A stretch of DNA of 64,000 nucleotides from Pseudomonas wadenswilerensis (GTDB lineage: Bacteria; Pseudomonadota; Gammaproteobacteria; Pseudomonadales; Pseudomonadaceae). Position 1 is the first letter of the stretch. Every line of letters begins with the position of its first letter. The notes under the pieces are model-generated. The model did no database searches, had not been told where the DNA came from, and worked only from the letters and a program-made list of their open reading frames with translations. The stretch spans positions 620,001 through 684,000 of the forward strand of contig NZ_UIDD01000010.1 of NCBI RefSeq assembly GCF_900497695.1. The letters run 5' to 3'. Positions 42,200 through 51,646 of this stretch are shown here, in pieces. A program made the translations under genes and the position numbers.

Positions 42200-43210
42200 T
42201 TATTGAAACAGCGACTCGCTGGACAGGCCGTTCTTCTCGAGGATCTCGCGCAAGCGCTTGAGGCCCTCTACCTGGATCTGCCGCACCCGTTCCCGGGTCA
42301 GGCCGATTTCCAGGCCAACATCTTCAAGCGTACTGCTTTCATGACCGCGCAGGCCGAAACGGCGGATCACCACCTCGCGCTGCTTGTCGGTCAGCTCGCT
42401 GAGCCACTGGTCGATGCTCTGGGACAGATCGTCATCCTGAAGCAGCTCGCACGGATCAGTAGGACGGTCATCGGTCAGGGTATCGAGCAGGGTTTTATCC
42501 GAATCAGGCCCCAGGGACACGTCCACCGACGATACCCGCTCGTTGAGCCCAAGCATGCGCTTGACCTCGCCGACCGGTTTTTCCAGCAGGCTGGCGATCT
42601 CTTCCGGGGACGGTTCGTGATCGAGCTTCTGGGTCAGTTCACGGGCGGCGCGCAGGTAGACGTTGAGTTCCTTGACCACGTGAATGGGCAGACGGATGGT
42701 CCGGGTCTGGTTCATGATCGCCCGTTCGATGGTCTGCCGGATCCACCAGGTGGCGTAGGTAGAGAAACGGAAGCCGCGTTCCGGGTCGAACTTCTCAACC
42801 GCACGAATCAGGCCGAGGTTGCCCTCCTCGATCAGGTCGAGCAGCGAAAGCCCGCGGTTGACGTAACGCCGGGCGATTTTAACCACCAGACGCAGGTTGC
42901 TTTCGATCATGCGTTTGCGCCCGGCCGGATCGCCACGTTGCGACAGGCGCGCAAAGTGCACTTCTTCTTCCGGTGAGAGCAATGGCGAGAAGCCGATTTC
43001 ATTGAGGTAAAGCTGGGTCGCATCAAGTGCCCGAGTGTAGTCGATGTACTTGTGCTGTTTGAGCGTAGAGCCTTGTTTGGCCCTGGTCCGAACCGTAGAT
43101 ACAGCAGGTTCGCCTAACATCTCATCATCCGTTTCCAAAACAATGCCGGTCTCCATCAGGAGAACATCATCGTCGATGTCAGACTCCGGCACTTCTTTAC
43201 TGAGAGCCAT
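42200..43210 (-). CDS. rpoS: Stationary-phase sigma factor RpoS
   Basis: 336 residues, the Pseudomonas length. Region 1.2 (DATQLYLNEIGFSPLLSPEEE), region 2 (RMIESNLRLVVKIARRYVNRGL, FSTYATWWIRQTIERA) and region 4.2 HTH (TLEDVGLEIGLTRERVRQIQVEGLKRLREIL) are complete. It directs stationary-phase and stress gene expression. In Pseudomonas a main rpoS promoter lies within the upstream nlpD gene; no attempt was made to place it. It shares its downstream region with rsmZ. Confidence 0.97.
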   Translation of the reverse strand: MALSKEVPESDIDDDVLLMETGIVLETDDEMLGEPAVSTVRTRAKQGSTLKQHKYIDYTRALDATQLYLNEIGFSPLLSPEEEVHFARLSQRGDPAGRKRMIESNLRLVVKIARRYVNRGLSLLDLIEEGNLGLIRAVEKFDPERGFRFSTYATWWIRQTIERAIMNQTRTIRLPIHVVKELNVYLRAARELTQKLDHEPSPEEIASLLEKPVGEVKRMLGLNERVSSVDVSLGPDSDKTLLDTLTDDRPTDPCELLQDDDLSQSIDQWLSELTDKQREVVIRRFGLRGHESSTLEDVGLEIGLTRERVRQIQVEGLKRLREILEKNGLSSESLFQ

Positions 43211-43316
43211 TGTTATAGTCCTTTGCTGAGTTCGAACTCAGACTCAAGCGACGCCTATATCCTTGGCAGCGCTGGAGCCTGTCCCCTCTACGCGAGGAAC
43301 AGGCCGGGCCTAGCAA

Positions 43317-44216
43317 TCAACGACGTGGCAGGAATTGCAGCGGATCGACAGGTTTGCCCTGGCGGCGAATTTCAAAATGAAGCTTCACCCGGTCAGTACC
43401 CGTGGACCCCATTTCGGCAATTGTCTGCCCTACCTTGACCTGCTGTCCCTCCCGAACCAAAAGCCTGCGGTTGTGGCCGTAGGCACTGACGTAGGTATCG
43501 TTGTGCTTGATGATTACCAACTCGCCGTAGCCCCGCAAGCCACTCCCGGCGTAGACAACCGAACCATCAGATGCAGCAAAAACAGGCTGTCCCAAATCAC
43601 CGGCGATATCAATGCCTTTATTCAAACTACCGTTTGAAGCGAATTTTCCAATCAACACGCCGTTGGCCGGCCAGGCCCAGCCGGCCGTGGAGCGTCCTGC
43701 AGGGGGGACTTGCACGGGTGCGGTGGTAGCCACCACCGGGGCAACTGGCGGGGTGTTTGGCGTGGTTGCAGGCGCTGTAGTGGCCGGAGGCGTTATCGGC
43801 TTGCCGGTGCTGTCCAGCGGACGCTTGATGATGGTGGTCTTGCTCGAGGACGATGGCGAGCTGGTCACCACTGTGGTGCCGGCAACCGGCGCCGGGCCAC
43901 TGGAGCGGCCGTCGAAACGGATCGCCTGGCCCGGGCGAATGGTATACGGCGGTGCGATACCGTTACGCGCGGCCAGGGCCTTGTAGTCCCAGCCATAGCG
44001 AAAGGCAATGGAAAACAGCGTATCACCGGGACGCACCACGTACTGACCGGTGGTGACCACGGGGCGTTTAGGGGCGGCGTTGTTGCGATCGACCACGCGA
44101 ACGCTGTTGGAGGACGTGCTGGAGCACCCCGTCACCAGCGTGCCCACGGCCAGTGCAATCAGCAGAAGCTTGAAGCTTGATGGATCCTTGCGCTGCCGAA
44201 TGATTGTGTGACCCAC
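43317..44216 (-). CDS. nlpD: Lipoprotein NlpD, LysM and degenerate LytM domains
   Basis: 299 residues. Lipobox LVTGC with lipidated Cys31; LysM domain at ~57-100 (YVVRPGDTLFSIAFRYGWDYKALAARNGI); Pro/Thr-rich linker; M23/LytM domain at ~190-295. Zinc ligands are lost: NKGIDIAG has Asn where active enzymes have His, and KLHFEIR replaces HLHF. This fits NlpD, an activator of the amidase AmiC rather than a hydrolase. A downstream neighbour of pcm in the same operon. Confidence 0.95.
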   Translation of the reverse strand: MGHTIIRQRKDPSSFKLLLIALAVGTLVTGCSSTSSNSVRVVDRNNAAPKRPVVTTGQYVVRPGDTLFSIAFRYGWDYKALAARNGIAPPYTIRPGQAIRFDGRSSGPAPVAGTTVVTSSPSSSSKTTIIKRPLDSTGKPITPPATTAPATTPNTPPVAPVVATTAPVQVPPAGRSTAGWAWPANGVLIGKFASNGSLNKGIDIAGDLGQPVFAASDGSVVYAGSGLRGYGELVIIKHNDTYVSAYGHNRRLLVREGQQVKVGQTIAEMGSTGTDRVKLHFEIRRQGKPVDPLQFLPRR

Positions 44217-44397
44217 CCGCCGCTCCCTCTAAATGGTGACCGATGTTAGAAATGCAATATTGTTGCAATTATACCCGAGCGCGCCGCCCTGCGGACGTCA
44301 GGCCTTGTGCCAAACGTGATCTGCAACAGACTATGGTAGCCCGCCAGATAGACAGGGCAATGCCGCCGAAATTCGCCCGAGCGAAAAAAAAGCCCGG

Positions 44398-45075
44398 TCA
44401 GGCCAGTGGCCCGGTCAGCAATGGCACAAAACGCACGGCGCCCAGTACCCGTCGCGAGAAACCGTGCTCTTCACGCACGATCAGCATCAATTGCTGGGTC
44501 TCGCCGGCCGGCCCCACCGGTATGACCATGCGCCCGCCCGGGGCAAGCTGGTCGAGCAAGGCCTGGGGCACCTCTGGCGCCACGGCGGTGACGATGATGC
44601 CGTTGTACGGCGCCAGTGCCGGCCAGCCCTCGCAGCCATCGCCCCAGCGGAATACCACGTTGCGCAGATTCAGCTCGATCAGGCGCTCCTTGGCGCGATC
44701 CTGCAAAACCTTGATGCGCTCCACCGAAAATACCCGCTCGACCAGTTGCGCGAGAATCGCGGTCTGGTAACCGGACCCGGTGCCGATCTCCAGCACCTTG
44801 TCCAACGGGCCGGCTTCGAGCAGCAGTTCGCTCATGTGCGCAACCATGAACGGCTGGGAGATGGTCTGGTTGTTGCCAATCGGCAACGCCGTGTCTTCGT
44901 AGGCACGGTGGGCCAAGGCTTCATCGACGAACAGGTGACGGGGCGTACGGCGCAGTACGTCGATCACCTTGGGGTTGGACACCCCTTCTTCGATCAGGCG
45001 CTTGATCAGCCGCTCGCGGGTTCGCTCAGAGGTAAAACCGATACCATGGCGCATCAGATCATCCTGTTCGCGCAT
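44398..45075 (-). CDS. pcm: Protein-L-isoaspartate O-methyltransferase
   Basis: 225 residues. SAM-binding EIGTGSGYQT at 96-105 and the PCMT signature around DETALPIGNNQTISQPF-like DTALPIGNNQTISQP. It repairs isoaspartyl residues in aged proteins. Its start overlaps the surE stop (TGATG), so the surE-pcm-nlpD-rpoS stationary-phase cluster is retained. Confidence 0.97.
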   Translation of the reverse strand: MREQDDLMRHGIGFTSERTRERLIKRLIEEGVSNPKVIDVLRRTPRHLFVDEALAHRAYEDTALPIGNNQTISQPFMVAHMSELLLEAGPLDKVLEIGTGSGYQTAILAQLVERVFSVERIKVLQDRAKERLIELNLRNVVFRWGDGCEGWPALAPYNGIIVTAVAPEVPQALLDQLAPGGRMVIPVGPAGETQQLMLIVREEHGFSRRVLGAVRFVPLLTGPLA

Positions 45076-45824
45076 CAGAGTAATCCCTCCAGCCAGCCAT
45101 CGAGGCGCTCGAAGGCATCGTTGAAGGTCCGGTCGAGCTGCAGCGGGGTGATCGAGACATAGCCCTGCATCACCGCATGGAAATCCGTACCCGGGCCACC
45201 GTCTTCGGCATCACCCGCCACGGCGATCCAGTAGCCTTCCTTGCCCCGCGGGTTGACCACCTTGGTCGGTGCCGCTGCGCGTGCGCGATGGCCCAGGCGG
45301 GTCAACTGGATGCCGCGGATGTGCTCCAGCGGCAGGTTGGGGATGTTGACGTTGAGTACCGTGCGCGGCGGCAGCTCGAGGCTGGTATGGGCCTCGACCA
45401 GTTTACGCGCGAAATAGGCGGCCGTCGGCAGGTTGTCGGGCAGGCGCGAGAGCAACGAGAAAGCGAACGAGGTACCGCCGAGAAAGCGCCCCTCGAGAGC
45501 GGCGGCCACGGTGCCGGAATACAGCACGTCATCGCCCAGGTTGGCCCCCAGGTTGATACCCGACACCACCATGTCCGGGGTGGTCTCCAGCAGGCCGTTG
45601 AGGCCCAGGTGGACGCAATCGGTCGGCGTGCCGTTGAGGCTGATAAAACCATTGGCCAGGGTTTGCGGGCACAACGGCCGATCAAGCGTCAGCGAACTGC
45701 TGGCGCCGCTTTTGTCCTGGTCCGGGGCGATCACCACACATTCGGCATAATCCGCCAGCGCAGCATGCAGCGCGGCGAGACCGGGTGCGGTAACCCCGTC
45801 GTCGTTCGAAATCAGAATACGCAT
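45075..45824 (-). CDS. surE: 5'/3'-nucleotidase SurE
   Basis: 249 residues. Metal-binding N7-D8-D9 in ILISNDDGVTAPG at the N-terminus and SGINLGANLGDDVLYSGTVAAALEG in the core. SurE removes phosphate from nucleotides during stationary-phase survival. It overlaps truD by 13 nt upstream and pcm by 1 nt downstream. Confidence 0.97.
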   Translation of the reverse strand: MRILISNDDGVTAPGLAALHAALADYAECVVIAPDQDKSGASSSLTLDRPLCPQTLANGFISLNGTPTDCVHLGLNGLLETTPDMVVSGINLGANLGDDVLYSGTVAAALEGRFLGGTSFAFSLLSRLPDNLPTAAYFARKLVEAHTSLELPPRTVLNVNIPNLPLEHIRGIQLTRLGHRARAAAPTKVVNPRGKEGYWIAVAGDAEDGGPGTDFHAVMQGYVSITPLQLDRTFNDAFERLDGWLEGLL

Positions 45825-46870
45825 GGGCTGTCCGTCTGCCCTGCCGGCACCAGATCAACAAGCTCGCGCACCACCACGGTGGCGAAGCATCCGGCCGGAA
45901 GGACGAATTCCAGTTGCAGGATATCAGGCTCGGGATAATGCCACGTCAGCCCGCTAATGGGCAGTCGCAGAATGCGTCGTTCGTGACTCATGCCCGCCCG
46001 GGCCAGCCACTGGCACAAAGCCGCATGCTGCTCACCGATACGTTGTTCGAGCTCGCCGGCCGCACCCGTGGCGCCCGACTGCCCTTCGCCCCACAGCGGA
46101 CCGGTAGGGTGCAGGTCAAGAATCGCCAGGCGCGGATCGGAACATTCGGCCTCGCCCGCCGGAAAAAAGCTGCGGCTGTCGGTAAACGCCAGCAGATCAC
46201 CGACCTGGGCCTGCTGCCAGCTGCCATCGGCGACACGCTGGGCCAGCACCTGGTTGAACAGATAGCTGCGGGCGCTGGAAAGCAGCCTCGAACGGACGTT
46301 ACGTTGTTCTGGCAGCGCCTGGCGGCTGGCCCAGTCGCGGGCATCGTGCACATTGCCACCGCCATGACCGAAGCGCTGGGTGCCGAAATAGTTCGGTACG
46401 CCCTGGCTGCGGATCTGCTCAAGTCGTGCATCCAGGGCCGCACGCTCAGCCTTAAGGCCCGTCAGGCGCAAGGTAAAACCGTTGGCCGAATGCGCGCCAC
46501 GCTGCAGTTTGCGCGAGTGGCGGGCCTGTTTGAGGATACTCAGGGTTTCGTTTTCGGCCGCGCTCAGGTCCGGGTCGGCCTTGCCCGGCAGGTGCAGGCT
46601 GAACCACTGGCGGGTCAGGGCCTGGCGATCCTTGAGGCCGGCGTAGCTGATGCTGCGTACCGGCACACCGGCGGCGCGGGCCAGGCGACGGGCCGCCTCT
46701 TCGGTATTCAGGTCACGTTTTTCGACCCACAGCCACAAGTGTTCACCGGCCCCGCTCAGGGGAATGTCGAGCACTTCATCGACCTGGAAGTCTTCAGCGG
46801 TCGCCTTGAGGATTGCGCTGCCCAGCGCTTCGCCCGCGGCACGCGGGCCCAGCAGTTCGAGTTCGGTCAT
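45812..46870 (-). CDS. truD: tRNA pseudouridine(13) synthase TruD
   Basis: 352 residues. The catalytic Asp is D81 in SYAGLKDRQALTRQ, and NYFGTQRFG is conserved. It isomerises U13 of tRNA-Glu. ATGA overlap with the ispF stop. Confidence 0.96.
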   Translation of the reverse strand: MTELELLGPRAAGEALGSAILKATAEDFQVDEVLDIPLSGAGEHLWLWVEKRDLNTEEAARRLARAAGVPVRSISYAGLKDRQALTRQWFSLHLPGKADPDLSAAENETLSILKQARHSRKLQRGAHSANGFTLRLTGLKAERAALDARLEQIRSQGVPNYFGTQRFGHGGGNVHDARDWASRQALPEQRNVRSRLLSSARSYLFNQVLAQRVADGSWQQAQVGDLLAFTDSRSFFPAGEAECSDPRLAILDLHPTGPLWGEGQSGATGAAGELEQRIGEQHAALCQWLARAGMSHERRILRLPISGLTWHYPEPDILQLEFVLPAGCFATVVVRELVDLVPAGQTDSPCVF

Positions 46871-47340
46871 GCCGGCAGCAACAGGGCAACGGCGTGAACG
46901 GCAATGCCTTCCTCACGCCCGGTGAAGCCGAGTTTTTCGGTGGTGGTGGCCTTGACGTTGACCTGGTCCAGCTCGACCTGCAGGTCTTGGGCGATCAACT
47001 GGCGCATGGTGTCGATATGCGGGGCCATCTTCGGCGCCTGGGCGACGATGGTGGCGTCGACATTGCCGACCTTCCAGCCCTTGGCCTGGACGATCTGCAC
47101 CACGTGGCGCAGCAGCACGCGGCTGTCGGCGCCCTTGAACTGCGGATCGGTGTCGGGGAAGTGCTTGCCGATATCGCCCAGCGCCGCAGCGCCAAGCAGG
47201 GCATCGCTCAGGGCGTGCAGCAGGACGTCGCCATCGGAATGGGCCAGCAGCCCGAACTTGTGCGCAATGCGCACCCCACCCAAGGTGATGAAATCGCCTT
47301 CCGCGAAGCGGTGCACATCGTAGCCGTGGCCAATACGCAT
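46867..47340 (-). CDS. ispF: 2-C-methyl-D-erythritol 2,4-cyclodiphosphate synthase IspF
   Basis: 157 residues. Metal ligands D8 and H10 in IGHGYDVHRF, and the LLAHSDGDVLLHALSDALLGA motif. It makes MEcPP in the non-mevalonate isoprenoid pathway. ispD of the same pathway is 3.2 kb away, not adjacent as in E. coli. Confidence 0.97.
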   Translation of the reverse strand: MRIGHGYDVHRFAEGDFITLGGVRIAHKFGLLAHSDGDVLLHALSDALLGAAALGDIGKHFPDTDPQFKGADSRVLLRHVVQIVQAKGWKVGNVDATIVAQAPKMAPHIDTMRQLIAQDLQVELDQVNVKATTTEKLGFTGREEGIAVHAVALLLPA

Positions 47341-47411
47341 AAAAAAACGCCCTGATTGAGTCAGGGCGTGATTCTACCTGCTTTGCCGGCGCTTGGGCTT
47401 GATTTGTAGGA

Positions 47412-48266
47412 TCAGTTACCCGCACCTGTCAGCGCTGCGGCATGATGACGCAAGTGGTCATCGATGAAGCTGGCGATGAAGTAGTAGCTGTGGTCATACC
47501 CCGGCTGCAGCCGCAAGGTCAGCGGATGGCCCGCCGCCCTTGCAACCTGCTCCAGCATCTGCGGTTTGAGCTGATTGTCGAGGAAGTCATCGCGATCGCC
47601 CTGGTCAACCAGCAGCGGCAAGCGCTCGCTGGCTTGGGCAAGCAACACGCTGGCATCCCATTCGCGCCAGCGTGTACGGTCCTCACCCAGGTAACGGCTG
47701 AAGGCCTTCTGCCCCCAGGGGCAATCCATCGGGTTGCTGATCGGCGCGAACGCCGACACCGAACGGTAATGTCCGGGGTTGCGCAAGGCGCAGACCAGCG
47801 CGCCATGGCCGCCCATGGAATGACCACTGATACCGCGCTGGTCGGAAGCCGGGAAATGCGCCTCGACCAACGCCGGCAACTCCTCCACTACATAGTCGTG
47901 CATGCGGTAGTGCTGGGCCCAGGGTTGCTCGGTAGCGTTGAGGTAGAAACCGGCACCCAGGCCAAAATCCCAGGCGCCGTCCGGATCAGCCGGCACCTGC
48001 GGGCCACGCGGGCTGGTGTCGGGGGCGACGATGATCAATCCCAGCTCGGCAGCCAGCTTGTGTGCACCGGCCTTCTGCATGAAATTTTCGTCGGTGCAGG
48101 TCAGGCCGCTCAGCCAGTACAGCACCGGCAGCTTGCCGCCCTGCTCGGCCTGCGGTGGCAGGTACACGGCAAACACCATGTCGCAACCGAGCACCTGGGA
48201 GCGATGGCGGTAGCGTTTATGCCAGCCGCCGAAGCTCTTCTGGCAAGAGATGTTTTCCAGGCTCAT
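47412..48266 (-). CDS. fghA: S-formylglutathione hydrolase
   Basis: 284 residues, esterase D family. Nucleophile Ser in GISGHSMGGHGAL; late catalytic Asp and His in GDRDDFL and PGYDHSYYF. It hydrolyses S-formylglutathione to formate and glutathione, the second step of formaldehyde detoxification. GAGG lies 7 nt before the ATG; it follows adhC by 8 nt. Confidence 0.96.
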   Translation of the reverse strand: MSLENISCQKSFGGWHKRYRHRSQVLGCDMVFAVYLPPQAEQGGKLPVLYWLSGLTCTDENFMQKAGAHKLAAELGLIIVAPDTSPRGPQVPADPDGAWDFGLGAGFYLNATEQPWAQHYRMHDYVVEELPALVEAHFPASDQRGISGHSMGGHGALVCALRNPGHYRSVSAFAPISNPMDCPWGQKAFSRYLGEDRTRWREWDASVLLAQASERLPLLVDQGDRDDFLDNQLKPQMLEQVARAAGHPLTLRLQPGYDHSYYFIASFIDDHLRHHAAALTGAGN

Positions 48267-48274
48267 GGCAGACC

Positions 48275-49387
48275 TCAGAAGTGGATGACGCTGCGAATGC
48301 TCTTGCCTTCGTGCATCAGGTCAAATGCCTTGTTGATGTCTTCCAGGCCCATGGTGTGGGTGATGAAGGTATCCAGCGGGATCTCGCCTTTTTCCGACAT
48401 TTCCACATAGCTTGGCAGCTCGCTGCGGCCACGCACGCCACCGAAGGCCGAACCGCGCCAGACCCGGCCGGTAACCAGCTGGAACGGACGGGTGGCGATT
48501 TCCTGGCCGGCACCGGCAACGCCGATGATCACCGACTCGCCCCAGCCCTTGTGGCAGCATTCCAGCGCCGCACGCATCAGTTGCACGTTGCCCACGCACT
48601 CGAAGGAGAAGTCCACACCGCCATCGGTGAGGTCGACGATCACGTCCTGGATCGGGCGGTCATAGTCTTTCGGGTTGACGCAGTCGGTGGCGCCCAGCTG
48701 CTTGGCGATTTCAAACTTGCCCGGATTGATGTCAACGGCAATGATCCGCGAAGCCTTGGCCTTGACCGCACCGATGATCGCCGACAGGCCGATGCCGCCC
48801 AGGCCGAAGATGGCCACGGTGTCGCCCGGCTTGACCTTGGCGGTATTGAGCACCGCACCGATACCGGTGGTCACGCCGCAACCGAGCAGGCAGACCTTCT
48901 CCAGCGGCGCTTCTTTCTGGATCTTGGCCACGGAGATTTCCGGCAGCACCGTGTACTCGGAAAAGGTCGAGGTACCCATGTAGTGGAACAGCTGCTGACC
49001 CTTGTAGGAGAAACGCGTGGTGCCGTCGGGCATCAGGCCCTTGCCCTGGGTTGCGCGGATGGCCTGGCACAGGTTGGTCTTGCCGGAGCGGCAGAACTTG
49101 CACTGGCCGCACTCGGGGGTGTACAGCGGGATCACGTGATCGCCGACGGCAACCGAGGTCACGCCCTCACCGATGGCTTCGACAATGGCACCGCCTTCAT
49201 GGCCAAGGATCGACGGGAAGATGCCTTCCGGGTCGGCACCGGACAAGGTGTAGGCGTCGGTATGGCAGACACCGCTGGCGACCACGCGCAGTAGCACCTC
49301 GCCGGCCTTGGGCATGGCCACGTCGACTTCGACGATCTCCAGCGGTTTCTTGGCCTCGAAGGCAACGGCGGCACGGGACTTGATCAT
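48275..49387 (-). CDS. adhC: S-(hydroxymethyl)glutathione dehydrogenase (class III alcohol dehydrogenase)
   Basis: 370 residues. Catalytic zinc Cys in GVCHTDAYTLSG, the four-Cys structural zinc loop CGQCKFCRSGKTNLC, and the NAD site GLGGIGLSAIIGA. It oxidises the formaldehyde-glutathione adduct with NAD+. GGAGAAG precedes the ATG at 49387. In operon with fghA, divergent from the LysR gene. Confidence 0.97.
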   Translation of the reverse strand: MIKSRAAVAFEAKKPLEIVEVDVAMPKAGEVLLRVVASGVCHTDAYTLSGADPEGIFPSILGHEGGAIVEAIGEGVTSVAVGDHVIPLYTPECGQCKFCRSGKTNLCQAIRATQGKGLMPDGTTRFSYKGQQLFHYMGTSTFSEYTVLPEISVAKIQKEAPLEKVCLLGCGVTTGIGAVLNTAKVKPGDTVAIFGLGGIGLSAIIGAVKAKASRIIAVDINPGKFEIAKQLGATDCVNPKDYDRPIQDVIVDLTDGGVDFSFECVGNVQLMRAALECCHKGWGESVIIGVAGAGQEIATRPFQLVTGRVWRGSAFGGVRGRSELPSYVEMSEKGEIPLDTFITHTMGLEDINKAFDLMHEGKSIRSVIHF

Positions 49388-49493
49388 CAATCTTCTCCAG
49401 CAAAGGGTCAGTTCAGGCTTGCAGTGTAATTCATCGTTATTTGATGAATAATCCAGGCAAAGACAAAACATTATTGCTGTACAGGGACAATCA

Positions 49494-50390
49494 ATGAGCA
49501 ATCGCTGGGAAGGCATCGACGAGTTCGTTGCGGTCGCCGAGTCCGGGCAGTTCACTGCTGCCGCCGAGCGCCTGGGGGTGTCATCGTCCCACGTCAGCCG
49601 GCAGATCGCCCGCCTTGAAGAGCGCCTGCAAACCCGCCTGCTGTATCGCAGCACCCGGCGGGTGACCTTGAGCGAAGCCGGGCAGACCTTCCTGCAACAC
49701 TGCCAACGCCTGCAGGATGGCCGCGAAGAAGCCTTGCGCGCCATGGGCGACCTGACCAGCGAACCCAAGGGCCTGCTGCGCATGACCTGCGCCGTGGCCT
49801 ATGGCGAACGCTTTATCGTGCCGCTGGTGACGCGTTTCATGGCGCTGTATCCGCAATTGCGGGTGGACATCGAACTGAGCAACCGTCCCCTGGACCTGGT
49901 GCATGAAGGGATGGACCTGGCGATTCGCCTGGGCCGTTTGCAGGATTCGCGGCTGGTGGCGACGCGCCTGGCGCCACGGCGCATGTACCTGTGCGCGTCA
50001 CCTGCCTATCTGGAACGCTACGGCCGGCCCCACAGCCTGTCGGAGCTGGCGCGGCACAATTGCCTGATCGGCAGCGCCGACAGCTGGGCACTGCAACTGG
50101 ACGGGCGGGAAATTGGCCAACGGGTTCAAGGCAACTGGCGCTGCAACAGTGGCCAGGCGGTGCTGGATGCGGCGTTGCAGGGAATGGGCTTATGTCAGTT
50201 GCCAGACTATTACGTACTCGAACACCTCAAAAGCGGCGCGCTGGTGTCGCTGCTTGAGGGGCATCAGCCGCCGAATACAGCGGTGTGGGCGCTGTATCCG
50301 CAGCAGCGGCATCTGTCGCCGAAGGTGCGCAAGCTGGTGGATTATCTGCGCGAGGGATTGGCGTTACTGCCTGAGTATCGAGGTGCCTGA
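49494..50390 (+). CDS. gfnR: LysR-type regulator divergent from adhC-fghA (GfnR-like)
   Basis: 298 residues: HTH FTAAAERLGVSSSHVSRQIARLEERL at ~19-44 and an effector domain of the CrgA/GcvA-like group. Its place, divergent from adhC by 106 nt, is that of PA3630 GfnR, activator of glutathione-dependent formaldehyde detoxification. Function is assigned by synteny. Confidence 0.78.
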   Translation: MSNRWEGIDEFVAVAESGQFTAAAERLGVSSSHVSRQIARLEERLQTRLLYRSTRRVTLSEAGQTFLQHCQRLQDGREEALRAMGDLTSEPKGLLRMTCAVAYGERFIVPLVTRFMALYPQLRVDIELSNRPLDLVHEGMDLAIRLGRLQDSRLVATRLAPRRMYLCASPAYLERYGRPHSLSELARHNCLIGSADSWALQLDGREIGQRVQGNWRCNSGQAVLDAALQGMGLCQLPDYYVLEHLKSGALVSLLEGHQPPNTAVWALYPQQRHLSPKVRKLVDYLREGLALLPEYRGA

Positions 50391-50395
50391 TAGAT

Positions 50396-50466
50396 CATCG
50401 CCGGCAAGCCGGCTCCCACAATAGACCTGTGTACCCTGGACCTGTGGGAGCTGGCTTGCCAGCGAT
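50396..50466. repeat. Paired REP sequence (REPIN)
   Basis: ATCGCCGGCAAGCCGGCTCC at the left and its diverged inverted partner (GGGAGCTGGCTTGCCAGCGAT) at the right, each with the CCCACA/TGTGGG shoulder. These are P. putida-type REP elements placed head to head between the convergent LysR gene and ispD. Confidence 0.88.
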
Positions 50467-50502
50467 CGAGCGCACAGCGGTCATCACAGGCAATGCCGGT
50501 GC

Positions 50503-51210
50503 TCAACCGCGCTTGGCCCAGCGCTGGCGCAGCCACTCCAGGTCTTCGGGGCGGGTGACCTTGATGTTGTCGCTGCGCCCTTCGATCAAGCGCGGCGCCT
50601 GCCCGGCCCATTCGATAGCCGAAGACTCGTCGGTAATCGCCACATCGGCCACCAGGCTGTCGGCCAGGGCCCTATGCAAGGCACCGAGGCGAAACATCTG
50701 TGGCGTATAGGCCTGCCAGACGGTGCTGCGGTCGATAGTGGTGCTGACCCGGCCATTGGCATCCGCGCGCTTGAGCGTGTCGCGCGCCGGCACCGCCAGC
50801 AGCCCACCCACCGGATCATCGGCAAGCTCCGCCAGCAGGCGGTCGAGGTCACTGCGTGCCAGGTTCGGCCGGGCGGCGTCGTGCACCAGCACCCAGTCGG
50901 AATCCGCCGCGCCCTGGGCGTGCAGCAACAACAAGGCGTTGAGCACCGAATCGGCACGCTCCTGGCCGCCTTCGGCGCGCTGGATGCGTGGGTCGCTGGC
51001 GCAACGCAAACCGGGCCAGAAAGGATCGTCAGCGGCAACGCTGACTACCACCCCTTTGACACAGGGATGGTCAAGAAAACAGTCGAGGCTATGCTCGAGA
51101 ATGGTCTGCCCGCCCAATTGCAGGTACTGCTTGGGACGGTCGGCAGCCATGCGGGCACCGACGCCCGCGGCGGGAATCACGGCCCAGAAGGCCGGCAAGG
51201 TCTGGTTCAT
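50503..51210 (-). CDS. ispD: 2-C-methyl-D-erythritol 4-phosphate cytidylyltransferase IspD
   Basis: 235 residues. CTP-binding loop AVIPAAGVGARMAADRPKQYL at the start and VLVHDAARPNL in the core. It forms CDP-methylerythritol in isoprenoid synthesis. ATGA overlap with the ftsB stop, giving the common ftsB-ispD pair. Confidence 0.97.
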   Translation of the reverse strand: MNQTLPAFWAVIPAAGVGARMAADRPKQYLQLGGQTILEHSLDCFLDHPCVKGVVVSVAADDPFWPGLRCASDPRIQRAEGGQERADSVLNALLLLHAQGAADSDWVLVHDAARPNLARSDLDRLLAELADDPVGGLLAVPARDTLKRADANGRVSTTIDRSTVWQAYTPQMFRLGALHRALADSLVADVAITDESSAIEWAGQAPRLIEGRSDNIKVTRPEDLEWLRQRWAKRG

Positions 51211-51485
51211 TGGGCAAGCTGGTAGAGGGTTTCACCCTCCTTGACCATACCCAGTTCGTGGCGAGCCCGTTCTTCGACGGTTTCCATACCTTTCTTCAGC
51301 TCCAGCACTTCGGCATCAAGCACGCGGTTACGCTCCAGCAAACGCTCGTTTTCAGCGTGCTGGTCAGCGATCTGTTGCTTGAGTTCGGTGACCTGGGCCA
51401 GGCTGCCATTGCCCACCCACAGACGATACTGCAGGCCACCGAGCAGCAGGAGCAAGACGAGGAACAACCAATAAGGACTGCGCAT
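51207..51485 (-). CDS. ftsB: Cell division protein FtsB
   Basis: 92 residues: a membrane helix (~4-21) then a coiled coil (~28-65, LAQVTELKQQIADQHAENERLLERN) and the conserved ERARHELGMVKEGE motif. It joins FtsL and FtsQ in the division complex. The ATG at 51485 gives the family start MRSPYW. Confidence 0.95.
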   Translation of the reverse strand: MRSPYWLFLVLLLLLGGLQYRLWVGNGSLAQVTELKQQIADQHAENERLLERNRVLDAEVLELKKGMETVEERARHELGMVKEGETLYQLAQ

Positions 51486-51536
51486 CAGGGTATCCAGTGG
51501 AAAAGACCGCCACATCTGCAGGTCGCTGATGGCACG

Positions 51537-51560
51537 AAGCCTGGCCGAAGCCAGGCTTTG
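51537..51560. terminator. Hairpin between eno and ftsB
   Basis: AAGCCTGGC-cgaa-GCCAGGCTT, just upstream of ftsB and 86 nt past the eno stop. Short U run only, so partial termination is likely. Confidence 0.6.
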
Positions 51561-51646
51561 TGTTCAGACACCTGCAGCAAGGGCCTCTGAACGATCAGTA
51601 TGACCGTTCGGCGCCGCTTTGCTGCTGTCTTTTTACCATCTCTTGC

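Noticed and set aside
43317..44216. Active LytM endopeptidase in nlpD
   Set aside because: The zinc ligands are substituted (Asn for His in the first motif, Lys for the first His of HxH), the normal state for NlpD.
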